Assembly: GCA_036655755.1 (NCBI GenBank)
Contig: JAVVPN010000001.1
Coordinates: 1-64,000, forward strand
From: JAUNSR01 sp036655755
GTDB lineage: Bacteria; Bacteroidota; Bacteroidia; Bacteroidales; JAUNSR01
Direction of reading: 5' to 3'
DNA: 64,000 nucleotides
Shown: piece by piece, positions 50,534-60,477 of the stretch
Layout of the letters: every line of letters starts with the position of its first letter
How positions within the stretch are numbered: position 1 is the first letter of the stretch
Notes under the pieces: generated by a model
Told to the model about the DNA's origin: nothing
Seen by the model: only the letters and a program-made list of their open reading frames with translations
The model's database searches: none
Translations under genes and position numbers: made by a program

Positions 50534-53500
50534 ATGAATAAAAAACAGAAGATCTCCCTTTTGGGAGTTCTTCTGCTTACAATCGGGTTTTTTCCGGGAT
50601 TGTTTGCGGAAGAGATTACCATTGGGGTAAAGGGATCTGAAACAACACGCTATGCGCCGGTAGACTATTATTATAAATATTCAAAGTCGCAGATCTTGTA
50701 TCGCGCAGATGAACTTAATTTGCCTGCGGGAAGTAAAATCACCTCTCTTACATTCGAATATAAAAGTAAACTGAAGTCGATTGAGGGTGATTTGTATATC
50801 GATATGGGCGAAATTGATCAGAATCAATTTACAGAAAAGGTATATGTTGCCGGATTAGACCGTTATTATGCAGGTCCGCATAATATGTGTTTTACGAAAA
50901 TAGATGTGGATACTATCGTAACCTATGTGCTCGATACGGAATATATATATGAAGGCGGTAACCTGGTGATTGATTTTCATAATACGGGCAATCAGCGTAC
51001 CGGTTATATCTCATCACTTTATTTTTATGCGGCTGCCACCACCGGTAATACTGTATTATATAATGGGAGTGACAGTAAGATAGAGGGTACGCCTTCTCTT
51101 TCCGAAAAGCGACCGGTCCTTACATTGGCTTATATCCCGGGTGTGGTTCCGGATACGGCTGTGTTGGGAGTGGGGGTATCGTCGCTCGACTTCGGATTTA
51201 TACCCCGGGGCAGCACTGCGCCCCAGACTTTGTCTGTCAAGAACAAAGGGAAAGCGGACTTGGCGATTGCCGGTTTAGAGGGACTGAAGGCCCCTTTTAC
51301 GGCCACATTGCCGGAGGAATCGATAGCCTTTGGAAACACGGGGATGATTTCATTCAATTATACGCCGGAGAAAGCCGGACAGGATACATGCGATATTTTG
51401 ATCAAAAGCAATGGAGGCGAAGCTGCGTTGTCGCTGATAGGCAAGGCGTATTCAGAGAACGCTTATTTTGAGCATTTCGAGGGTTTAAGTATGAAACCGG
51501 TGCCGAGTGGATGGCGTTGCAGCAACAATGCGTATGATAACTGCATGTCTACCGGAACGGACGGTTATGAAAAGAGCCGTTACTTAGGATGTACCGAACC
51601 GGGCGATACGATTTATTCGCCTGTTGTAAAAGGAAAAGTGTTTTTCTATATCAAACGCAAGAGTAGCAGCTCGACATTAAGTCTTTACAAGGTGTCGGCT
51701 ATTACGGGTGAGACTACGGTGATAGAGGAAAACATACCGCTTAGCGATGATTGGGTGAAATATGAAACAATCATATCTGAAGCCGGAACAAGGTTGGCCT
51801 TTAGTATGGGAACGGCGATGATGGATGAGTTTTTCGCCGAAAATGCAATATTACCGGCTTATGATGTGGAACTTATCAGCAAGCCGACCAATCGGCCAAG
51901 TAACTTTATGTCTATTGAAGAGGGTGCTCTGTCGGAAGTAACTTTCCAGGTTCGTAACATGGGTACGCAGCCACTCCAAGCCGGCGCTTACTCAATTCGC
52001 ACTTTCTTTAGCACGCCGCTCGATTTCAAACTGATGTATGAGGGGGTTGAAATGCCGCAGCAGATACTGACCGCTACGCCGGCGCTTGCACTTGATGAAA
52101 CTGTAATTGTAAAAGCACAGATGTTGGTTTCACTTGCCGAAAAAGAGAAAGTGAGCGGACTCTCATTCTTTGCAGCAGTGGTAAACGACGATGATTCTAC
52201 AAACAACATCGTGCGCACGGGCAATAATATTACGATTTTGCCTAAAATCGGAAAACTAACCATGCCAACCGGATCCCGATTGGACAGTCCGCTCGATTTC
52301 GGCGTATTCAAAGGCGAGAAGACAATAGCCGTAAAACTGCAAAACGACGGTATCGACGAATTGACCATTTCGGAATATCGTTTTGAAACACCGGGCAAAT
52401 TTTCAATAGACGAGGATGCTTTGACGGTGATTCCGGCAAAAGGAAGCATCGAGATTAAAGTTAAGCTGAGCGGCGATGCCGGTATCTATACCGATTCACT
52501 TCTGATTGCGCATAACGGGTCGTCAGAGAGTCAGCATAAACTGTATATGACCGGCCGTATCCTCTCTAAGGAGGCACTGTTTGAGGATTTTGAGAAGGAA
52601 GAATTCCCGCCATTGTTTTGGACGCAGACAGCTTCTGTTTGGAAGCGTTATACTTCATCGTTAACCTACATTTATGAGGGGAAAGCGTGTCTGAATAAGA
52701 CATCTTCGTCGGCAGACACACTTATTACACCTCAATTAAATATTCATTCCGGTGAAAATCTGTGCTTCTATGGACGTTCGGCCGGTTCGGGTGCAGGGAA
52801 AGTAAATGTACTCTATTCGAAAGATAAGAAAAACTGGGTATTGCTCGAAAGCTTTACGGTGTATACGTTGTATGTGCAAAAATGCGTCGTATTCCCTGAA
52901 GAGGCAGCAGGAGAATATTATATCGGTTTTACCGGTGAAAACGTATATGTAGACTTTATTTACGGACCGGAAGTGATCTATACCGAGCATCGGTTGGAGA
53001 TAGAATCGTTTACCGGCAAAGAGAAGGGAATGGTAAACCAAAGCCAGAACTTTGAATTTACATTCCGCAACACAGGTATCAACGACGAGCCGGCCGAGGC
53101 CTATACAGTACTGCTGATGGATGGCAACGAGAAGGTGGCCGAGTTCGTTTCGGAACCGATTGCCTTTACCGAACGAAAAACTTTGCAATCATCTTGGACT
53201 CCGTATACGCCTGGTAAACATAAGTTATATGCCGCTCTGCAGTTTAATGGTACTGTGATTACGAGCGATACGTTATTTGTCAATGTAAGTGAAGAGCGTG
53301 CCGAGACTGAAACGATGGTGGGTACGATGGCCAATGCGGTAACCAATGCGCCATGGAGTACCAACTATAAGCGAAGTGCGGCCGAAGTGATTTACACGGC
53401 TGACGAACTAAACCTGAATCCGGGATCCCGGATTATTCGGATGACTTTACCTTATATTGCTACCGATACCATTTCATTTAAAGTAAGTGCATGGATCGCC

Positions 53501-56500
53501 AATACGGAAGTTGCTCAAATAGATGCTGTGCGTAAGATATCAATCGAAGGAATGACGCGCGTATTCGAACAAGTGCATTTTTTTGAATCGGAAGGAGCTT
53601 CTTTGCCGAACTATTTGGAAATCGACTTTGAGGTGCCTTTTGAATATACGGGGAAAAATTTATCGGTAGTGATTGCTCTTGAAGCAAACCGCTACAAAGC
53701 GATCAAATTCTATAAAAATGATACGGAGGCGGGCAGATCGCTTTATATCCGTACGGATAAGACTACCATCGAGGCTCCGGGTATGTTTGATGAGCTCGAC
53801 GGTATGCTGGGTAAATATTACCCGACGATGATCTTTACCTGTGCCAAAGATCCGGTAATTGTGAGTGGAACTGTGGTTTCGGCAGGGCTTCCGGTTGCGG
53901 ATGCCGATTTGTCGCTTACTGCCGGTCATATCCGCTATCTGGCATTAACCGATGAACAAGGTACGTTCGCGCTACCTGTTTACCAGTTGCCGCACAAATA
54001 TGAATTACGGATTGCGAAAGAGGGATTTGAAACCTATTCTGATTCGATTGCATTGGAAGATGCATCGGTAGAGCTGCCTGAGATAACCCTTGTATCCAAT
54101 TCGCAACCGGAACTGCCTCCATTTACACTCTCATTGCATGTAGAAGCGATTACCCAAGAGAATCTGGAAGGGGCCACCGTTTATCTTGAAAATAAGGAAT
54201 ACGGACTTTTGTTTGACCGCACTCTTGATTCGGAGGGAAATTGTGTGATCGGGGATGTTTATCCGGGTACTCATATACTGCGGATAGAGAAAGAAGGCTT
54301 GGCTGCTTATCAGAACGATACGTTGATTATAAACGAAAGTATGACGTTGAATATCGTTTTGAAAGAAAACGTTCGCAAGCCATATGCGTTAAGCAGTACC
54401 GTCAGCTATGATCCGCGTTCAGGCGATTCGGATCTGATGTTGAGTTGGAACAAAGAAACCGATTACTTCTTTGACGATTTTGAAAGTTATGAGATGTTCG
54501 CTATCGAGTTTGCTCCGTGGAGTGGTATTGATGGCGACAATGCTCCGGCGGCCCGACTGCAGGGCGATTATGCGAACCGGGGGCTCAAACAATATGCGAT
54601 GATCTTTAATCCGCTTACCGTCAATCCGTCGTTATGGTATGATTATCCGGTATTGCGTCCGCACAGCGGCAAGCAGTATGCGGCTTTTGTACGTACCGAA
54701 AACGGCACCAAAAACAATGATTGGCTTATCTCTCCGAAAATTAAAGTAGGGGTGGATAATATTGTAAGTTTCATGGCGAAAGCGGGCGACAGGTATGCCG
54801 AACGTTTTGTGGTGGCGGTTTCGACTACCGGAACTGAAATGAAAGACTTTAAAGCACTTACGCCGGGCAATTACGAAGAGGTAACCTATAAAGAATGGAA
54901 GGATGTTACTTACAGTTTGGCTGCTTACGAAGGACAGGAGGTATATATTGCCATCCAGTATGTGTCGCAGGCTTACTTCATGCTGATGGTAGATGATTTC
55001 TATGTAGGGCCGGTTCAGCAAAAGGGGCGTGTCAAACGCATTGCTGCATCCGTACAGAATGCACAAGAGCGTTTTGTAGTGTCTTGCGACGGAGATTCGA
55101 TCGATACGACTTATAATACGTATTATAATTTCCGCAATCTGGCTGCCGGTAAGCATACATTGGGTGTGAAATCGGTATACCGGGTTTCGCAATCGGAAGT
55201 AGCAACGACCGAAGTTACGGTAGCCGACAAATCGGAATTTGCCAAACTTACGATTGAGGTGGCATGTAACGGCGGAGATCCCGAAAATATTCCGGTAAGT
55301 ATAATCAATATGACAACCGGAGAGGAGTATGTGGAACCGTTGGTTTCCCAAAAGGCTTCTTTGCCATATTTGATGAAAGGCGCTTATTTGTTGAATATAG
55401 AGGATAACCGTTACAGCCGTTATTCTGAATCAATCACCTTGAATCGTGATACGGTGATAGTCGTTAACCTCGAAGAGCAATTGCATCCGGTTCAGAATCT
55501 TACGGCCGATTATGCGATAAATGCCGATAATCTCAGCATGAATGTTGTGATAAAATGGAACCAAGACCTCGGGTGGTCGGACAATTTCGAATCGTATGCC
55601 GATTTTGCTCAGCAGTTCGGTGATTGGACTGTTCTCGATCTGGATAAAATGCCGGGTTACGGTGTTCAGTTGGGTAGTACGCAAATCAGTTTTCCGGGTG
55701 TGGGACAGCCAATGGGCGGCATGATTTTCAATGCGGCCGCTACTACGCCGTCGATGTATGAAGATGGTGCGATTCGTGCCGTAGAGGGCGACAAATCGGT
55801 GATTTTCTTCTCTCCTCAAGCGGGACAGGCGAATGACTGGCTGATTGCTCCGAAACAGCATATTTATGAAAATTACGTATTGCGCTTTTATGCCAAATCT
55901 TATTTGGAAATGTATTCTGAAACATTCCGCGTAGGGGTATGTACCGATGCTGATCCGGCGACGTTTACCGAAATCGATCGGGTAACCGCTGCTGATCAAT
56001 GGGTGCTTTATGAAATTGATCTGAGCGCTTATGCCGGCCAGGAGATTTATCCGGCTATCAACTACGTATCGTATGATAAGTTTATGTTCTTAGTGGACTT
56101 GGTTTATGTGGGGCCGGCTGAAGAGAGCTCTTTGATTAATACGGGAGCCCGAAAATACCATATTTATCTGAACGGAGTGAAACACGATGAAACAGCCGAC
56201 AACACCTATACGTTTACTGGTTTGCCGATAGAGGCTTGTAAGGTTGGGGTGAAAGCGGCTTATGATTCGGGAGTTTCCGAACTGAATGAAGTGGATGTGA
56301 CACCGGTTATTTCAGGGGTTGATCAAGAAGGACTGATGCCTGCGATATGGGTAAGAACGTCGGGACAACAAATCTGTGTGGATGCTTCGGCAGGCGATGC
56401 GATTACTGTATTCAATTCATTAGGACAAATGATTGAGCGGCAGGTGATGCAATCTGACCGATTCTTTACCAAGTCGCTTACCCCGGGTATCTACCATATT

Positions 56501-56551
56501 CAGGTAAGAAGCGACCGGACGATCAAAACCTATGAAATGGTGATCCGATAA
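50534..56551 (+). CDS. Giant T9SS-secreted multidomain adhesin-like protein
   Basis: 2005 residues; signal peptide ends FFPGLFA. An N-terminal module (about 29-200, ILYRADELNLPAGSKITSL) is repeated near residue 928 (VIYTADELNLNPGSRIIRM). Anchor-J/cleaved-adhesin modules open near 312, 683 (EDFEKEEFPPLFW), 1313 (DDFESYEMFAIEFAPW) and 1681 (DNFESYADFAQQFGDW); the last two are a close pair with NDWLISPKI and NDWLIAPKQ. Choice-of-anchor-D domains lie near 215-300 and 590-675, and three carboxypeptidase-regulatory-like domains near 1107, 1196 and 1572. A T9SS sorting domain ends the protein (IYHIQVRSDRTIKTYEMVIR). No enzyme active site was recognised. It shares architecture with the preceding gene; a surface adhesin is the best guess. 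Confidence 0.85.
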   Translation: MNKKQKISLLGVLLLTIGFFPGLFAEEITIGVKGSETTRYAPVDYYYKYSKSQILYRADELNLPAGSKITSLTFEYKSKLKSIEGDLYIDMGEIDQNQFTEKVYVAGLDRYYAGPHNMCFTKIDVDTIVTYVLDTEYIYEGGNLVIDFHNTGNQRTGYISSLYFYAAATTGNTVLYNGSDSKIEGTPSLSEKRPVLTLAYIPGVVPDTAVLGVGVSSLDFGFIPRGSTAPQTLSVKNKGKADLAIAGLEGLKAPFTATLPEESIAFGNTGMISFNYTPEKAGQDTCDILIKSNGGEAALSLIGKAYSENAYFEHFEGLSMKPVPSGWRCSNNAYDNCMSTGTDGYEKSRYLGCTEPGDTIYSPVVKGKVFFYIKRKSSSSTLSLYKVSAITGETTVIEENIPLSDDWVKYETIISEAGTRLAFSMGTAMMDEFFAENAILPAYDVELISKPTNRPSNFMSIEEGALSEVTFQVRNMGTQPLQAGAYSIRTFFSTPLDFKLMYEGVEMPQQILTATPALALDETVIVKAQMLVSLAEKEKVSGLSFFAAVVNDDDSTNNIVRTGNNITILPKIGKLTMPTGSRLDSPLDFGVFKGEKTIAVKLQNDGIDELTISEYRFETPGKFSIDEDALTVIPAKGSIEIKVKLSGDAGIYTDSLLIAHNGSSESQHKLYMTGRILSKEALFEDFEKEEFPPLFWTQTASVWKRYTSSLTYIYEGKACLNKTSSSADTLITPQLNIHSGENLCFYGRSAGSGAGKVNVLYSKDKKNWVLLESFTVYTLYVQKCVVFPEEAAGEYYIGFTGENVYVDFIYGPEVIYTEHRLEIESFTGKEKGMVNQSQNFEFTFRNTGINDEPAEAYTVLLMDGNEKVAEFVSEPIAFTERKTLQSSWTPYTPGKHKLYAALQFNGTVITSDTLFVNVSEERAETETMVGTMANAVTNAPWSTNYKRSAAEVIYTADELNLNPGSRIIRMTLPYIATDTISFKVSAWIANTEVAQIDAVRKISIEGMTRVFEQVHFFESEGASLPNYLEIDFEVPFEYTGKNLSVVIALEANRYKAIKFYKNDTEAGRSLYIRTDKTTIEAPGMFDELDGMLGKYYPTMIFTCAKDPVIVSGTVVSAGLPVADADLSLTAGHIRYLALTDEQGTFALPVYQLPHKYELRIAKEGFETYSDSIALEDASVELPEITLVSNSQPELPPFTLSLHVEAITQENLEGATVYLENKEYGLLFDRTLDSEGNCVIGDVYPGTHILRIEKEGLAAYQNDTLIINESMTLNIVLKENVRKPYALSSTVSYDPRSGDSDLMLSWNKETDYFFDDFESYEMFAIEFAPWSGIDGDNAPAARLQGDYANRGLKQYAMIFNPLTVNPSLWYDYPVLRPHSGKQYAAFVRTENGTKNNDWLISPKIKVGVDNIVSFMAKAGDRYAERFVVAVSTTGTEMKDFKALTPGNYEEVTYKEWKDVTYSLAAYEGQEVYIAIQYVSQAYFMLMVDDFYVGPVQQKGRVKRIAASVQNAQERFVVSCDGDSIDTTYNTYYNFRNLAAGKHTLGVKSVYRVSQSEVATTEVTVADKSEFAKLTIEVACNGGDPENIPVSIINMTTGEEYVEPLVSQKASLPYLMKGAYLLNIEDNRYSRYSESITLNRDTVIVVNLEEQLHPVQNLTADYAINADNLSMNVVIKWNQDLGWSDNFESYADFAQQFGDWTVLDLDKMPGYGVQLGSTQISFPGVGQPMGGMIFNAAATTPSMYEDGAIRAVEGDKSVIFFSPQAGQANDWLIAPKQHIYENYVLRFYAKSYLEMYSETFRVGVCTDADPATFTEIDRVTAADQWVLYEIDLSAYAGQEIYPAINYVSYDKFMFLVDLVYVGPAEESSLINTGARKYHIYLNGVKHDETADNTYTFTGLPIEACKVGVKAAYDSGVSELNEVDVTPVISGVDQEGLMPAIWVRTSGQQICVDASAGDAITVFNSLGQMIERQVMQSDRFFTKSLTPGIYHIQVRSDRTIKTYEMVIR

Positions 56552-56584
56552 TATACGTTCTTTTATATAAGAAGAGAGATTTAG

Positions 56585-56620
56585 AAGGCTGTTCCTGCTT
56601 GTGTCGGGAGCAGCCTTTTT
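56585..56620 (+). terminator. Terminator after the giant-adhesin genes
   Basis: AAGGCTGTTCC (56585-56595) and GGAGCAGCCTT (56607-56617) form an 11-bp stem with one mismatch and an 11-nt loop, ending in TTTTT. It begins 34 nt after the stop. Confidence 0.92.
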
Positions 56621-56719
56621 ATTTGGAGTATCCGGATACAATGCAGGTATCGTTGTATTCGTGATAAAAGAATAAATTATTTTTTCTGCTTTGGATTTGT
56701 TTATATAATATGTATATTC

Positions 56720-56741
56720 AAGCAGTTGAATATCACTGCTT
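56720..56741. promoter_or_regulatory. Inverted repeat upstream of the histidine-degradation operon
   Basis: AAGCAGT (56720-56726) and ACTGCTT (56735-56741) form a perfect 7-bp inverted repeat with an 8-nt spacer (TGAATATC), ending 15 nt before the ftcD start. An A/T-rich TATATAATATGTATATT block lies just upstream. It could be an operator or a leader hairpin near the ribosome-binding site. No TAnnTTTG box was found in 56621-56719. Confidence 0.55.
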
Positions 56742-56755
56742 AAATCTACAGAACC

Positions 56756-58438
56756 ATGACACAGCCAATCATTGAATGTGTGCCGAACTTTAGTGTCGGC
56801 CCCAATCCCGTGGTGTTAGGCGCCATCACGCAAGCAATTACTTCGGTAGAAGATGTAAAGTTACTCAATGTGGATTCGGGCGAAGCAACGAATCGGACAG
56901 TTGTAACTTTTGCCGGTCCGCCCGATGCGGTTTGCGAAGCGGCATTCCGGGCCGTGCGTACGGCGGGCGAATTGATTGATATGCGACATCACAAAGGTGC
57001 CCATCCGCGAATGGGAGCCACTGATGTGTTGCCGCTTGTTCCCATCAGCGGAATTACCCTTGAGGAGACTGCCGACCTGGCGCTCCGTTTAGGACGTCGC
57101 ATAGCTGACGAACTTGATATTCCGGTTTATGCCTACGAAGCCTCTGCGCTGCGCCCCGAACGTAAAAACCTGGCTGTTTGCCGTCAGGGAGAATATGAGG
57201 GCCTTGAAAAGCGATTTGCCAACCCCGACCTGCGTCCTGATTTCGGTCCTGCCGAATTTACAGAGCATGTAGCCCGACGTGGTGCTACTGCCGTAGGAGC
57301 GCGCGACTTTCTGATCGCGGTCAACTTTAACCTCAACACAACTTCTACCCGACGTGCCAATGCCATCGCCTTCGACGTACGCGAAAAAGGGCGTCCCAAA
57401 CGAGAGGGAGGCTCGCTTACCGGTAAAATCTGCCGTGATGCGGAAGGCAATCCGATCATGGAGCCGGGTACGCTGCAAGGAACAAAAGCTATCGGTTGGT
57501 TTATCGACGACTATGACATCGCCCAGGTATCGATGAATATCAATGACCTAAAGAAAACCCCGTTGCATATCGCATTCGAAGAGGTGTGTCAGAAGGCTGC
57601 CGCACGCGGTATCCGCGTAACCGGAACGGAGATTGTCGGATTGGTACCGCGTCAGGTGATGCTCGATGCAGGGTATTATTTTCTGCATAAGCAACAGCGG
57701 TCGCTGGGTATTCCCGAAAGAGAGGTGATACGCATTGCGGCGCGAAGCATGGGGCTGAGCGAGTTGGCTCCATGGAATCCGGATGAACGCATTATCGAAT
57801 ATGTATTGGCCGGAAATCCGGACGGAAAAAAACTGATTGATATGAGTCTGTTGGCTTTTGCTGAGGAAACCGCAAGTGAATCGCCGGCTCCCGGGGGGGG
57901 ATCGGTCTCGGCATACATGGGTGCCCTTGGTGTGGCGCTCGGGACAATGGTTGCCAACTTGTCGGCTCACAAGAAAGGCTGGGATGAGAAGTGGAGCTAT
58001 TATTCGGAATATGCCATGAAAGGACAAACCATTCTCCACGATCTTCTGCGGCTGGTAGATGAAGATACGGCAGCATTCGATAAAGTAATGGCTTGCTTCA
58101 AAATGCCGAAAGGTACTGAAGAAGAAAAGAAAAAACAGGCCGATGCGCTCGAGAAAGCAAACCTATATGCCTGCGATGTGCCGTTGCGTACCATGAAAGC
58201 GGTCGCACGGGCGATTCCGCTTTTACAGGCGATGAAAGAGAAAGGCAATCCCAATTCGGCATCCGACGTTCAGGTAGGTTTGCTGGCACTTCAGGCTGCT
58301 GCCGAAGGGGCTTATGAAAATGTGGCGATTAATGCCGCCGGCGTACGCCACCGCGAAAAAGCAGAAACGCTGCTCCATGAGGCGAATCGCCTGCGCTCGG
58401 AAATCAGCGATAAGATTACACGCATCAACAATAACTGA
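56756..58438 (+). CDS. ftcD: Bifunctional glutamate formimidoyltransferase / formimido-THF cyclodeaminase
   Basis: 560 residues with both domains of FTCD. Residues 1-about 330: formiminotransferase, with the start IIECVPNFSVGPNP, and MRHHKGAHPRMGATDV holding His83, equivalent to catalytic His82 of the pig enzyme. Residues about 355-555: helical cyclodeaminase domain with FAEETASESPAPGGGSVSAYMGALG and VPLRTMKAVARAIPLL. It moves the formimino group of formiminoglutamate to tetrahydrofolate and then releases ammonia, giving glutamate and 5,10-methenyl-THF. It is first in the operon and 15 nt before hutU. Its presence means the pathway ends through folate rather than through formiminoglutamase (HutG) or HutF. 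Confidence 0.96.
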   Translation: MTQPIIECVPNFSVGPNPVVLGAITQAITSVEDVKLLNVDSGEATNRTVVTFAGPPDAVCEAAFRAVRTAGELIDMRHHKGAHPRMGATDVLPLVPISGITLEETADLALRLGRRIADELDIPVYAYEASALRPERKNLAVCRQGEYEGLEKRFANPDLRPDFGPAEFTEHVARRGATAVGARDFLIAVNFNLNTTSTRRANAIAFDVREKGRPKREGGSLTGKICRDAEGNPIMEPGTLQGTKAIGWFIDDYDIAQVSMNINDLKKTPLHIAFEEVCQKAAARGIRVTGTEIVGLVPRQVMLDAGYYFLHKQQRSLGIPEREVIRIAARSMGLSELAPWNPDERIIEYVLAGNPDGKKLIDMSLLAFAEETASESPAPGGGSVSAYMGALGVALGTMVANLSAHKKGWDEKWSYYSEYAMKGQTILHDLLRLVDEDTAAFDKVMACFKMPKGTEEEKKKQADALEKANLYACDVPLRTMKAVARAIPLLQAMKEKGNPNSASDVQVGLLALQAAAEGAYENVAINAAGVRHREKAETLLHEANRLRSEISDKITRINNN

Positions 58439-58453
58439 AAAACTTGACATACC

Positions 58454-60457
58454 ATGACGAAAGAAGCATTTCAGGAAGAGATACGTGCCGGTATTCCGGC
58501 TGTATTGCCGCAACCGAAGCCTTACGACGCACGTATCAACCACGCACCCCTGCGTAAACAGATACTCTCTCCCGATGAAAAAAGACTGGCGCTGAAAAAT
58601 GCTTTGCGTTATTTTGAACCGGAGCATCATGCCGTATTGGCTCATGAGTTTGCGGAAGAACTCGAACATTACGGGCGTATTTATATGTATCGTTTCCGTC
58701 CGGACGCAGCTCCTTATGCCCGGCCGATCAGTCATTATCCGGCACGGTCGCAACAGGCCGCTTCCATAATGATGATGTTGCAGAACAACCTCGATGAGGT
58801 GGTGGCACAGCATCCGCACGAACTGATCACTTACGGGGGCAATGGTGCCGTTTTTCAAAACTGGGCGCAATACCGGCTCACGATGAAATATCTTTCGGAG
58901 ATGACCGACAAACAAACGCTGGTGCTTTATTCGGGACATCCGATGGGATTGTTTCCGTCGCACCCCGAAGCTCCTCGCGTTGTGATTACAAACGGCCTGG
59001 TGATTCCGAATTATTCGGGAAAAGATAACTGGGAAAAATTTAATGCCCTTGGGGTATCGCAATACGGACAAATGACCGCAGGTTCGTTTATGTATATCGG
59101 CCCGCAGGGTATCGTACATGGCACTACCATCACCATCATGAATGCCTTACGCAAGCAACGCGGCAATACGGAGGGGACTCCCGCTTTGTTTGTTTCATCC
59201 GGACTGGGCGGTATGTCGGGCGCACAGCCGAAGGCTGCTTCCATATCGGGCGTGATCAGCGTGATTGCCGAAGTTAATCCGAAGGCGATTTGCCGAAGAA
59301 AAGAGCAGGGCTGGGTAGATGAAATGTATGATGACCTGGAACAGCTCTCGGAGCGCATCCGCGAAGCGATGGCTGCGCAGGAGATCGTTTCGATCGCTTA
59401 TCTGGGCAATATCGTGGATTTATGGGAACATTTGGCGGAGGAGGGGATCCCGGTGGATATCGGCTCAGATCAGACTTCGCTACATAATCCATGGGCGGGT
59501 GGTTATTATCCGGCCGGATTATCCTTTGATGAGGCGAACCGGATGATGGTGGATGATCCGGAGCAGTTCCGTGAAAAAGTATATGAATCGCTGCGTCGTC
59601 AGGTAAAAGCGATTAACCGGCTCACCTCCCGCGGGACCTATTTCTTTGATTATGGCAATGCTTTTCTGCTGGAAGCTTCGCGTGCGGGAGCCGATATCAT
59701 CGGAGAGGATGGTAAATTCCGCTATCAGTCGTATGTGCAGGATATTATGGGGCCGTTGTTTTTCGATTACGGCTTCGGACCGTTCCGTTGGGTGTGCACT
59801 TCGTGCGATCCGCAAGATCTGGCCGTAACGGATAAGATTGCTTCGCGGGTATTGAAGCGGATCCGCAAGAATGCGCCGCAAGAGATACAGATGCAATTGG
59901 ATGACAATATTCACTGGATAGAAGCCGCATCCGAGAATAATCTGGTGGTCGGTTCGCAAGCGCGTATCCTGTATGCGGATGCCGAATCGCGTATCGCTAT
60001 CGCCAAAGCATTTAATGAAGCGATTGCCAAGGGTGAGATTTCGGCACCGGTCGTGATTGGGCGCGATCATCACGACGTGTCGGGTACCGATTCGCCTTAT
60101 CGTGAAACGTCGAATATTTATGACGGATCCGCTTTTACGGCGGATATGGCGGTGCAGAATGTGATTGGCGATTCGTTTCGCGGAGCAACCTGGGTATCGT
60201 TGCATAATGGCGGCGGCGTAGGTTGGGGCGAGGTGATAAACGGCGGCTTCGGAATGACGCTCGACGGAAGTGAAGAAACGCGCAACCGACTCAAAATGAT
60301 GCTTCACTGGGATGTGAATAACGGCATAGCGCGCCGTAGCTGGGCGCGGAATGAGGGTGCGATACACGCGATCAGACGTGAAATGGAACGTACGCCCGAT
60401 TTGCAGGTGACACTGCCCAATCTGGCAGACGAGGCGCTTATCAATTCTTTTTTTTAA
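58454..60457 (+). CDS. hutU: Urocanate hydratase, long form
   Basis: 667 residues, longer than the about 556-residue HutU of Pseudomonas or Bacillus and close to the animal-type enzyme. It converts urocanate to imidazolonepropionate using a tightly bound NAD. Motifs: LITYGGNGAVFQNWAQYRLTM-like (positions about 116-135), MTAGSFMYIGPQGIVHGTTIT, the NAD-binding GLGGMSGAQPKAA, DIGSDQTSLHNPWAGGYYPAG and CTSCDPQDLAVTDK, plus SLHNGGGVGWGEVINGGFGM near the end. It lies 15 nt after ftcD and 20 nt before hutH. Confidence 0.96.
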   Translation: MTKEAFQEEIRAGIPAVLPQPKPYDARINHAPLRKQILSPDEKRLALKNALRYFEPEHHAVLAHEFAEELEHYGRIYMYRFRPDAAPYARPISHYPARSQQAASIMMMLQNNLDEVVAQHPHELITYGGNGAVFQNWAQYRLTMKYLSEMTDKQTLVLYSGHPMGLFPSHPEAPRVVITNGLVIPNYSGKDNWEKFNALGVSQYGQMTAGSFMYIGPQGIVHGTTITIMNALRKQRGNTEGTPALFVSSGLGGMSGAQPKAASISGVISVIAEVNPKAICRRKEQGWVDEMYDDLEQLSERIREAMAAQEIVSIAYLGNIVDLWEHLAEEGIPVDIGSDQTSLHNPWAGGYYPAGLSFDEANRMMVDDPEQFREKVYESLRRQVKAINRLTSRGTYFFDYGNAFLLEASRAGADIIGEDGKFRYQSYVQDIMGPLFFDYGFGPFRWVCTSCDPQDLAVTDKIASRVLKRIRKNAPQEIQMQLDDNIHWIEAASENNLVVGSQARILYADAESRIAIAKAFNEAIAKGEISAPVVIGRDHHDVSGTDSPYRETSNIYDGSAFTADMAVQNVIGDSFRGATWVSLHNGGGVGWGEVINGGFGMTLDGSEETRNRLKMMLHWDVNNGIARRSWARNEGAIHAIRREMERTPDLQVTLPNLADEALINSFF

Positions 60458-60477
60458 TTACTTAAATCGATTTTACC

